From Zygnema cylindricum (lineage: Eukaryota; Streptophyta; Zygnematophyceae; Zygnematales; Zygnemataceae), in contig JBBHKE010000669.1 in the NCBI GenBank assembly GCA_037447655.1, positions 126,001-151,492 of the forward strand: 25,492 nt of DNA. The letters run 5' to 3'. Both the position numbers and the translations under genes were made by a program. A model generated the notes under the pieces. That model searched no databases. It was not told the DNA's origin and was given only the letters and a program-made list of their open reading frames with translations. Positions 17,823 to 25,492 of the stretch are shown piece by piece (position 1 is the stretch's first letter; each line of letters opens with the position of its first letter).

Positions 17823-18548
17823 GTGGACCTTCCTCCGGACCCTAAAGCGATCGGCAGCAAATGGGTATTCAAGGTGAAGTTAAATCCCGATAACACCATT
17901 GAACGTTATAAGGCCAAACTTGTGGCAAAGGGGTATAATCAAAAGGAAGGAATCGATTTTGAAGAAACATTTTCTCCGGTTGTAAGATTTCCGACAGTTA
18001 AGAATTTGCTGTCCCTAGCTGCTATAGAAAATATGGAAATACATCAGATGGATGTAAAGACGACCTTTTTGCATGGAGAACTAGAAGAGACCATTTACAT
18101 GCAGCAGCCTGAAAAGTATGCAAAACCAGGAAAATAGCACTTAGTATGCAAGTTGCTAAAATCTTTGTACGGCCTAAAACAGACCCCCAGATAGTGGAAT
18201 CTGAAACTTGATGAATTCTTGGCTAGCCTAGGATTTCAAAGGATAAGTTTTGATCACTCTGTCTATGTTCTAAAGGGTGAAAATGGGATAGTGTATAGAG
18301 CGGTGTATGTGGATGATTTACTATTAATAAGCAAATCAATGGTTGAAATTAGCAAAATCAAGACTGCTCTAAACTCACGGTTCGAGATGAAAGACCTCGG
18401 TGAGGCAAAATATATTTTGGGTATCCAGGTAGAGAGGGACAAAAATAAGAAATTAATAAAATTGACTCAAAAGGAGGCTATTGGAAACATGTTAGATGAG
18501 TACGGTATGCGGGGGGCAAAGGGATGTCTAACTCCAATGGAGTTTCGA
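17823..18548 (+). pseudogene. Element D reverse transcriptase
   Basis: Copia RT motifs in order and in one frame: SKWVFKVKLNPDNTIERYKAKLVAKGY, VVRFPTVKNLLSLAA, HQMDVKTTFLHGELEETIYM, SLYGLKQTPR, YVDD at 18306-18317, KDLGEAKYILGIQVERD. TAG codons interrupt at 18135-18137, 18192-18194 (Gln in B at this place) and 18549-18551. No frameshift is visible. Apart from the stops the protein is well conserved, which is unusual for plain decay. Confidence 0.88.
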
Positions 18549-18551
18549 TAG

Positions 18552-19345
18552 CAGTTAGAGGGAGAAGAGACAGAACCAGGTGTCATTGTTAGCGAGTATT
18601 TAGAATCAGGGGAGAATGATTCTATGACACAAATACCTTACAGACAGATAGTGGGAAGCTTAATATATTTCATGAATTGTACCCGTCAAGACATTGCTGC
18701 AGCAGTCGGGGTACTGCACAGGAGTCTAGAGAATCCGAGAAAATCTGACTTTGATGCAGCAAGGAGAATCTTAAAATATTTGGCAGGAACCAAAGACCTC
18801 AAACTCACACTAGGCGGAGGAGAAGTAAAACTGCAATCGAGGAGTGATGCAAGCTATGGCGACATGCCAAGCCGAAATCCACCACGGGATTCCTTCTACA
18901 AATTGGGAACGGTACTTGCTGTTGGAGCACCAAACTTCAAAAGGTGACAGCACAGTCGACAATGGAGTCATAATATATGGCAGCAAGCTCGGCCCTCAAA
19001 GAACTCTTATGGTTAAAATCCATATTACAACAACTAAGATACATGCAGGGTCCACAGGTGATCTGGTGTGATAACCAGGCTGCCATTGCCATTGCTTCTT
19101 ACCCGAGTCATCACTACAAAAGCAAACACATGGATGTAAGATTACACTTTGTAAGAGAAAAAGTGTTCTCTAGAGTGATTAAATTATGTTATTTGCCAGA
19201 TGCGAAAATGATTGTTGATATGCTCACTAAAGCTCTTGCTGCTCCTAAGCTGAGGTATTGTAGGGACGCAGTGGGATTAAGTGAATATTTCAATTGCTGC
19301 ATTGCTGTACTGCCACGCTGCGATAAGTCCACCATTGAGATGTAG
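18552..19345 (+). pseudogene. Element D RT end and RNase H
   Basis: QIPYRQIVGSLIYFMNCTRQDIAAAVG and RSDASYGD are in the pol frame. Around 18870-18950 the frame is lost by small indels. It resumes in another frame, with a TAA just before YMAASSALKELLWLKS. WCDNQAAIAIASYPSHHYKSKHMDVRLHFV and MIVDMLTKALAAPKLRYCRDAVGL follow, ending at a TAG (19343-19345). The domain removes template RNA during reverse transcription. About 100 bases of non-coding sequence separate it from the 3' LTR. Confidence 0.85.
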
Positions 19346-19439
19346 TGGGACTGGGTGACTTACTAATTGCTATATTGTTGTGCTGCGATGCTGAACTAGT
19401 CTGTCATCGCAGCTGCGCCAATATAGTGAGTCTAAAGCT

Positions 19440-19448
19440 TTAGGGGAG
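19440..19448 (+). other. Polypurine tract of element D
   Basis: A short purine run, TTAGGGGAG, lies directly before TGTTG of the 3' LTR. Confidence 0.65.
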
Positions 19449-20292
19449 TGTTGTTTTTTTGGAAAGCTTTCAGTCTTAGCATATTAGTAGGACGGCAAAA
19501 AGGTAGTAATTTGTAGCGTAAGTTTCATAAGGATATGCCTCATCACTTGAGTGCAGTACAAGACAACGCAGCTGCTATGCAGACAGAGCAGCGCAGCAAC
19601 GATGCTGCGACACAGACAGGACAAACGCAGCTGCGGTTACTTTGGATATGATCCGTACAGACAACGCAGCTGCTGCTATCTTGGATATGATTCGGTGCGG
19701 GACACCGCAGCCGCGGGTGATGTGAATGTTATCCGGTAAGGGAAAACGCAGCTGCGATTGATATGAATCAAGTCAACGGATGAGATTTATAAGAGTATCA
19801 CAAGTGACTTAGCCGACAAGTATTTGTACAATCACTTAATATAGATTCTGAGTAATATTGACTGTACGATGATAGATTGGATTGGCACGATTAGGAACAC
19901 GTAGATCTCAGTAGGTGGGTTGATTTTGGACATACCTCTCAGGTACACTTGTATCGGCGGTAGAACACCGAAAGTATAAGACTTAGGACTTAGAGCTTTT
20001 TTTATGTATCCAGACTTCCAAGAAGTAAAACTGCAGATAGTTTTTGGGAAACTTTTGAGTGTTATATCTTGAGTGTTGTCGGGTCAATTGTGTTGAACCT
20101 TTAAGAGTTGTCAGTGTTTATGCTACTCTATATTCTGATATAGTTTTGTGAGGTTTGGATGCTTTTGCAAGAATTGGTGAGCACTTGAAAACAGCTGTCT
20201 GGTAGGATTCTTGATAGTTTCTGAGAGTGAATCATGTCTACTTCTACTATTAGTGCTACTCCTCCACCTGCACCGGTGGTCATAGAACAACA
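19449..20292 (+). repeat. Element D 3' LTR
   Basis: 844 bases, TGTTG to CAACA. It includes an ATG at 20234 that reads MSTSTISATPPPAP, so the gag-start region is truly part of the repeated LTR. It lacks one 25-base unit and the block of about 180 bases present in the 5' LTR. It is followed by AAAAG (20293-20297), the right target duplication. Confidence 0.9.
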
Positions 20293-20297
20293 AAAAG
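20293..20297. repeat. Right target-site duplication of element D
   Basis: AAAAG, equal to 14149-14153. Beyond it T copy 1 continues with TGACTCGTATGACG, which aligns with uninterrupted sequence in T copy 2. Confidence 0.85.
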
Positions 20298-20798
20298 TGA
20301 CTCGTATGACGTATTGAATAAAATTTGTACGGGCGGAGGAAACTTAAGATTTGTAAAAGCGTACGAATATGTAAGAATGGTTAGTGGATGACAACAGAAG
20401 GGTGAAACAATATCCTCCTGTCAAAGATTTTCTTGCGGCTTCCGGTGGCCTCGCATCCTCCCTGGCGGAAGGCACATGTCATATGCGACGTGTACCCACC
20501 TGGTCGCGCGGTCGTCATGGATATTTGATCACTTTTCCACGAGGCACGATGTTATTCGTTCAATCGCTTAGGATTGACCTACTCTGGGTCACTTGTTGCG
20601 AACTGAAAGTGTCAGACGATGGCGTATCCGATTATGCATCCGACGGTCCACGTTTACGCCCATTAACGTGGAGAGTCAAATCCCTCATTCAGTAGGCTTG
20701 ATTTTCTGACATTTTTATTTTTTGGTACGGCACTGTACGAAAAAGTACGACTTCCAGTAAACAACGACATTTTTCCCCTAATGGAACCTCACCCTTAG

Positions 20799-21278
20799 GC
20801 AAAGCCACGATCTGTGATAGGTCAAAAACTTGACCGGTTCATTTCGTGAACACTAATATCTGTTCGTCGCACATGACCCGATAAACCTGGCCCTAATTCT
20901 TTAGTAAATAGTGTGGTCAATCGTGAATTTCTAAGATTTGTATGGCGTCATCACCACGGACAACCTTCCCCTGCCCCTTTTTTCGTTTTTTTTGTTTTTT
21001 GTATAACCCGAATACACGGAGCCTAGAACTGGTCTGATGTTCAAATACATCCTCAAACCAGCAAATAAATTTACGCCACGTAAAAAAAAAAAAAATTGAC
21101 CTGCTTCATAATATTTTAGATGATGGTCAAAAGTGACGGTCCAGGTGGGCCTATAATCATAACGGTCGCTTATTCGTACAATATCCAGAAAATGGTGATG
21201 ACCGCAAAAGTACGGTCAGGCCCTTTCGGTCTTTCACATCAAAGCCCTCCGCCGCATAAGATAAAAAAAACAGCTACA
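20799..21278. other. Non-coding spacer between T copies 1 and 2
   Basis: No gene is seen. It contains T-rich runs near 20978-21000 and a 13-A run near 21082-21094. Neither a domain nor a tRNA-like fold is apparent. Confidence 0.6.
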
Positions 21279-21976
21279 AGGGTGGACTTCCATTAGCGAA
21301 AAAGTGGGGTTTTTTACTGAAGGCCGTATCGTTTCGTACAGGTTCGTACAAAATCTTATTTTTTTCAACAAAAACAACATTACAGAAAATTGTCCAAGGT
21401 TGTAGGCGTAAAGTAGGACCGTCCGATTTTTATTACACTTTTTATCCGTGACGCCACGTCATCAACCTACAGTTTTCTAAGACCGTGCATAGTGAGGACA
21501 ATTCTCGAATACAGAACGTGTAATTATAGGCCGCGTGGAAAAGGTAAAAAGAATCCACGATGAGCGCGCGCGTATGTGCGTACACGTCGCAAGGGCCATG
21601 TGCCTTCCGCCAGGGTGGCTGCGAATCCGCCGAAATTATTCCGTCACGCTCCCACCATCAAAGTTTGCCGCCGCCTTTTTGTCGTTGCGTTTTGAAATTT
21701 TGGGTAGTACATTTAATGCCCTCTGTACGAGTCATTAATTACCCTCCGCTGGTACAGATATTATCTCCGCTGGTACAGATATTACTTCTGCTCGTACAGA
21801 TATTGCGTTCTGACATTGCATTCAAAGATTCTTTCTAGATTTTAAGCATCGAATATTAACCTACGTGTTACCAACTAGAATGAGCCACGCAAGTTACAGA
21901 CGCGACCTAATGGAAGGCACGCCCTTCAGTAAAAAAATTCGTACAATTACTGGGACATGTAATGGAAGTCCACCCT
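21279..21976. mobile_element. T-family element, copy 2
   Basis: It has perfect 17-base inverted ends AGGGTGGACTTCCATTA at 21279-21295 and 21960-21976, and is 698 bases long. Inside the right end a second inverted core (CTAATGGAAGG, 21908-21918) occurs with TTTTTTACTGAAGG on both sides. The interior is shared with T copy 1. It has no transposase, so it would be non-autonomous. A clear target duplication was not found. The overlapping ORFs at 21535-21838 lie in shared non-coding sequence. Confidence 0.7.
21746..21808. repeat. Three 21-base tandem units in T copy 2
   Basis: Units start at 21746, 21767 and 21788 and share GCT(G/C)GTACAGATATT. T copy 1 has only about one equivalent unit (TTTGTACCAGCGAAGG inverted, near 14131-14146). 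Confidence 0.75.
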
Positions 21977-22249
21977 AATACGACAAGATAATCCAAAGGA
22001 CAGAGCCGTGTCGGTGCCGCCAAGGTTTGAGAAGCAATGATTTCGGAAGATTTTACAGCACGGAGACCACTGTACTGTAGGCATATGTTAAAAATTAGAA
22101 GAACGGACTTTACATACTATATAATATTATATAGGGTTTTCTGGCACTAAAGTACTAAACCTATTTTAGTACATACACCGCGAATCGTAATTAGAGTAAA
22201 GAAATAATAAGAGTAAAAAAAATTAAAAAAATAGAGTTATTAACTCTAA
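21977..22249. other. AT-rich spacer
   Basis: It lies between T copies 2 and 3. It contains AGAGTTATTAACTCT, a palindrome near 22233-22247. No gene is seen. Confidence 0.5.
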
Positions 22250-23083
22250 GGGTGAAGTTCCATCATACGTTTTTGTAATCGTACGGCCAGCCAACTCTAC
22301 AGACCGGGTCGATTGGGGGTAACCTTCCATCAGGCGGCGAAAAGTGGGGTTAGTTACTGGAGAAAATACCATTCCGTACTAAGCCATACTGTTTATTTCT
22401 CTTTTACACAAGATGTTTACTAGAAATTCGTGAAGATTCTTTTGATTTTTTGGCGAAAACCTCCACCGTCCGATTACCAATTTTCGACGCAAACGCCCTT
22501 TGTATTCAATGCCTGGCTAGTCTCCTCCGACTGTCCTCAAGAGGACACTTTGCGCTTACTGGACGCGTGTATTGGTCCGCTTGTAAACGTCAGAGTCGAT
22601 CCCGACGGACGTGAAGTTATAAACTTACATGTGGCAAATGGCGTGTACCTTTTGACATCAAAGCCACCCTGTTCAACGACAAAATCTTGGTTGTAGGACA
22701 TCCTGTCACGCCTCCACTGGTACAACGATAATACATGAACGTAAAAATGGTACATTCATGGACATTTGTACAGATTTTCATTTTGCAAACGGTTTTCGTA
22801 ACCGTTGGTACATCAAAAAATAGAAGGACGTACAGATTGTACATTAGCGTGACGCTACAAGGTATTTTAATCTGCGTCCGCCCGTACAGATACGCAGTTG
22901 AGATTTTGTGCTTTTCAAATCTTTCATTAATCCCGGCGGGCTCAACACGATCCTCCGTGGTACCAATCGCAATCTAACACATAAGCATTTTTTGCTTCAC
23001 TGGCACGACCTGATGGAAAGGTGTTACAAATGCCAGTAAACGTGACCGTACTATTACTAGGAACGCCTGATAGAAGGTTACCC
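22250..23083. mobile_element. T-family element, copy 3
   Basis: Inverted ends GGGTAACCTTCCATCAGGCG (22317-22336) and the inverse at 23064-23083 match at 19 of 20 bases. An extra core lies outside on the left (GTTCCATCA, 22257-22265) and an inverse core inside on the right (TGATGGAAA, 23011-23019). GTCGAT flanks both sides (about 22308-22313 and 23087-23092), possibly a 6-base target duplication if the ends are TGGGGGTAACC and TAAGGGTAACC. No transposase is visible. The small ORFs between are not conserved. Confidence 0.6.
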
Positions 23084-23588
23084 TTAGTCGATGTTCAATC
23101 ACGTAGAGTTTCTAAACCACGTGTTCTAAATTGATTATCGCCACGCTAACTACGATCCATTAATGAATATCTTTCAGATTTTAAGCACCAACAAACTTAA
23201 CTTCAAATCTTCACTTTCGTACCATGTACTTGCGGACGAAGTAATCATACGACAAAACTTTTATATATATTTTTTTTCAGACGCCAGTCTGTACGCCAAC
23301 ATATTTTTTAGGTTTTTTGTTTTGGAACATAACGAAAGTCCTTTGAGAGAAATAGTGTGACGAACAAAACTGACCGAAAATAGTATGACGAAGGAAAGTT
23401 ACAAAATTTCGTTTTTATTTTCAGTTGTATTTTGGAAAGCGTGCGTCATGTGCAAATCTTAAGATTTTTCGTTGGCTTTACATCAGGACATGTAGCTTAA
23501 TCGTCCAGCGTGTCACGAATTTTTTTTTTCTGTATCTGCCAACCCACCTCTTTGAGCTGGGTTGACAGTTACAAAAAAAATGAGGCCA
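23084..23588. repeat. Inverted copy of the Z repeat
   Basis: Its reverse complement follows 13456-13943 along its length, including GAAGTTAAGTTTGT, the CATGTGCAAATCTTAAGATTT area, and the CCCACC hairpin. It abuts T copy 3, just as Z abuts T copy 1 at 13944. The Z-T joint therefore recurs in both places. Confidence 0.65.
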
Positions 23589-23963
23589 TCACCCTAAATA
23601 GAGTCTATAATTCTAAATTATTCTTTACATTATTTAAGGTACTTTTTGAATTAGCGTTAACAACTCTAATATAGTGTATTTTTAAATAGTGTGGCGTACA
23701 GTCGGTGTCTAACCGTGCAAAATTGTACTTTATTAACTAAAAAGTACAAAAAAATGATTTAATACAGGTTGTTATCCGTAACTGCGTTTTAATGCAAACG
23801 TCATAATGACGTGAAATTGTACGTTTTGTCGGATTGTGTACGTATACCTAATTTACAGTAAAAATATTCAGCGCATATGATTATTACGGAAAGAAACCCA
23901 AGTTATAATTATTGATAAATTCGAGTAATATTTTTTTGTGAAAAGGGGTTGATCACCTTAGTT
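23589..23963. other. Non-coding spacer with repeated palindrome
   Basis: It contains ACGTCATAATGACGT (23798-23812) and AAAAGGGGTTGATCA (near 23941), both echoed at 12793-12807 and 12913. No gene is seen. Confidence 0.55.
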
Positions 23964-24142
23964 AGGGTGACGTTCCATCAAGCAAAAAATGGTGTAGTTT
24001 ACAGAAATCCGCGACTCTCTGTACCAAATCGTACCGCCTATTTTGTTTTTATACGAAAAACAACATTACAGAGCATCTTGCCGATACTCTTCGAAGGTCT
24101 TGGAGGTAATACTGGCCGTCAGATGTTCATCTGCGAGGAGTT
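23964..24142. repeat. Second copy of the L repeat
   Basis: It is in the same orientation as 13275-13452 and almost the same length. It contains CTCTTCGAAGGTCTTGGAGG and GGCCGTCAGATGTTCATC. The two copies diverge abruptly after GAGTT. Confidence 0.7.
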
Positions 24143-25492
24143 AGAGTCAAAATTAGGGGCTATGGAATTAGCGTGCATAACGCTAATTACGATTTACGGT
24201 GTACTGCATATATTACGCGCGCACTAAGCAGTTTCTTGTCGTTTGTGAATGATGTGGCGAATAGAAAAAATTATATTGGTCGTGTTTTTTGTTTTTATCT
24301 GCAAGGAAGAGCCCGTCGTGACAGTGTTGTTTTACCCCTTCAACAGAAACAGTGCAAGAAAAGGTTCCGGGGACCAACCATCCGATCCGATTCGAAAATC
24401 GACACCATACCGTAAAGCAATAAGCCAATTGTTAAATCGACGGTCAAAAGAGTTCCCCATCGAAGGTCGCGATGAATCGGTGTCCTTGGCTCCGTGCAAA
24501 AGCAAGAAGTTTGACTGTCGAAGAAATTGCATTGAACAAGGTATACTAATTGTGTACGGACTTTTTAACTGTCCATTTCAAACTTTGAAATCGCAGCACT
24601 ATATTAAATTACGACATCAAAATAACAATTGACTATCGTACAATGGAAAAGAACAAAACCCTAAAATTATAAAATACTGTACTTTTGCCATTCTTCACGA
24701 ATGAGCGGGCGCGGCCGAAACAAACTGTCTGCCAATCGTAAAATACCCCTAAAAAAGCCTTAAAACCCTAAAATGCCCCTACAACCCTAGGAACCCTAAA
24801 AAAACGTTACAACATAAGAGCAAGCCTTAAAAACCGGTAAACTGTTCACAAATGTACTTTCTTTTCTAGTAACGAAACCCTGCCCAAACTGGATGTTGTG
24901 TCATACAATACATAAAGTTCGTAGTTTTCTAACAATATGACCGTATCTATCGTATTTTATTATACGAGAAACTGGTACATGTTTATCGGCATCCCAATTT
25001 GTTGTGTTGAGGTGCTTGTGCCGTTGACCGTTACCCGCACGAAATCAATTTACATTTAGTACATAGTTCAAAAGTAGGCTTTTTTATGGTAGGCCTTTGG
25101 TAGGCGCACAAAAATTTGCACAAAACTTGCGCAACATAGGCATAGTGTATGTGTGTGTGTCGTGCACATTCCTGTACGAACGTCCGAATCTGACGTAAGA
25201 TCAAAGTACAGCGCACGCCGCCGGACGAAACTTTTTAGCGAACTGACACGGCGTAGGATGACATTCCGGGGGAAAAGCCACCAACTGGGTTGGTCCGTAG
25301 GTTTTGGTGTTTTTTTTGGCAGTGTGGTATTTTTATTTTTTTATCGTCCCATATTGCCTGATTGGTCAATTTGAAGCTTTATTTAGTGTGGCCCTCAAAA
25401 TTGCAGACGCTAATATGGCAAATTGTCCTTTCGTAAGTTGTGTTATGGGCTTTTCATGTGATATTTTTAAATCGCCTACTTTGATCAGCGAC
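24143..25492. other. No gene recognised; AT-rich end of the window
   Basis: A 127-codon ORF (24249-24632) has no motif I recognise and a composition like its surroundings, so I do not call it a gene. CCCTAAA-type words cluster at 24656-24806. A short GT run lies near 25147-25160. No tRNA, rRNA or element end is visible. Confidence 0.5.

Larger units (their letters stand above)
14154..20292 (+). mobile_element. Element D: complete but dead Ty1/copia element
   Basis: A 6139-base copia element with both LTRs (14154-15204 and 19449-20292), flanking AAAAG duplications, a primer site, gag, protease, integrase, RT, RNase H and a polypurine tract. It is a different family from A and B, with unlike LTRs and moderately similar pol. 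From about 15528 to 18860 the coding sequence holds one overall frame but contains many TAG codons. It lies inside T copy 1. Segment C at 11036-12409 is an inverted near-copy of its middle. Confidence 0.92.
13944..20798. mobile_element. T-family element, copy 1, split by element D
   Basis: Its two halves (13944-14153 and 20298-20798) sum to about 711 bases once D and one AAAAG are removed, close to the 698 of copy 2. Left end: GTTATTCCATTAGGCG. Right end, read inverted: AAGGGTGAGGTTCCATTAGG. The interior matches copy 2 inverted, including a TACACGTCGCA and CATGTGCCTTCCGCCAGGG block (20459-20497 here, 21578-21618 in copy 2). No transposase is encoded. The 103-codon ORF at 20384-20695 runs through this shared non-coding block. 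Confidence 0.6.

Noticed and set aside
15945-18551. TAG reassigned to an amino acid in this genome
   Set aside because: One TAG replaces a Trp position and others Gln or Lys/Glu-like positions, and B and A also carry TAA and TGA breaks. Decay or biased mutation is simpler. The pattern is still listed as a finding.
20384-20695. 103-codon ORF as a transposase or host gene
   Set aside because: It overlaps a block shared with T copy 2 in which the frame is not kept.
21535-21838. Overlapping ORFs in T copy 2
   Set aside because: Two frames overlap over a tandem repeat and inverted-repeat interior, with no domain.
24249-24632. 127-codon ORF as a host gene
   Set aside because: It has no motif, no conserved neighbour and composition like the surrounding non-coding DNA. 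Length alone is weak evidence in 25 kb.
1-25492. Naming the species
   Set aside because: Retroelement and repeat sequence does not identify a species without a database search.

Overview
The window is eukaryotic repeat DNA that looks plant-derived. It has no bacterial-style genes, no recognisable host gene and no intact ORF. The plant inference rests on Ty1/copia-type gag-pol relics, a primer-binding site that fits the anticodon region of plant initiator tRNA-Met as I recall it, and CCCTAAA-type motifs. I cannot name the species. A bryophyte, fern, lycophyte or streptophyte alga would all fit.

Left half (1-12655): a nested set of dead copia retrotransposons. Element A is on the minus strand. 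It has a 3' LTR at 1-962 (running off the left edge), pol remains from about 976 to 4480, a gag tail to 4764, and a piece of 5' LTR at 12410-12655. Element B is on the plus strand and interrupts A's gag at 4764/4765. Its 5' LTR is 4765-5813, its gag-pol relic runs 5814-10147, and its 3' LTR starts at 10165 but is cut at 11038. Between the cut LTR and A's 5' LTR fragment sits segment C (11036-12409, minus strand), a 1374-bp slice of a third copia family with no LTR at either end. C is almost identical to 16175-17548 of element D. The simplest reading is a deletion that removed B's LTR end and A's 5' part and was filled with DNA copied from D or a very close relative.

Middle (14154-20292): element D, plus strand, is a complete but dead copia element. 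It has LTRs beginning TGTTG and ending CAACA and a 5-bp target duplication AAAAG. Most of its gag-pol stays in one frame but carries many stops, all TAG. Its LTR contains the likely gag start codon, so the primer-binding site lies inside the gag coding region.

Host sequence around D (about 12.8-14.15 kb and 20.3-24.15 kb): a cluster of short non-coding elements, here called family T, roughly 0.7-0.8 kb each. They have inverted ends built on a TTCCATCAGGCG-like core and are rich in GTAC. D inserted into one T copy (13944-20798), and the T copy at 21279-21976 preserves the matching empty site. Parts of further T-related repeats lie at 13275-13943, 22250-23083, 23084-23588 and 23964-24142. From 24143 to the end I see only AT-rich non-coding sequence.

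The points most worth checking are half-tRNA priming, the gag start inside the LTR, the all-TAG stop pattern, the templated filler, the T family, and a GTAC cluster plus an antisense tRNA-like module conserved between the LTRs of A and B.
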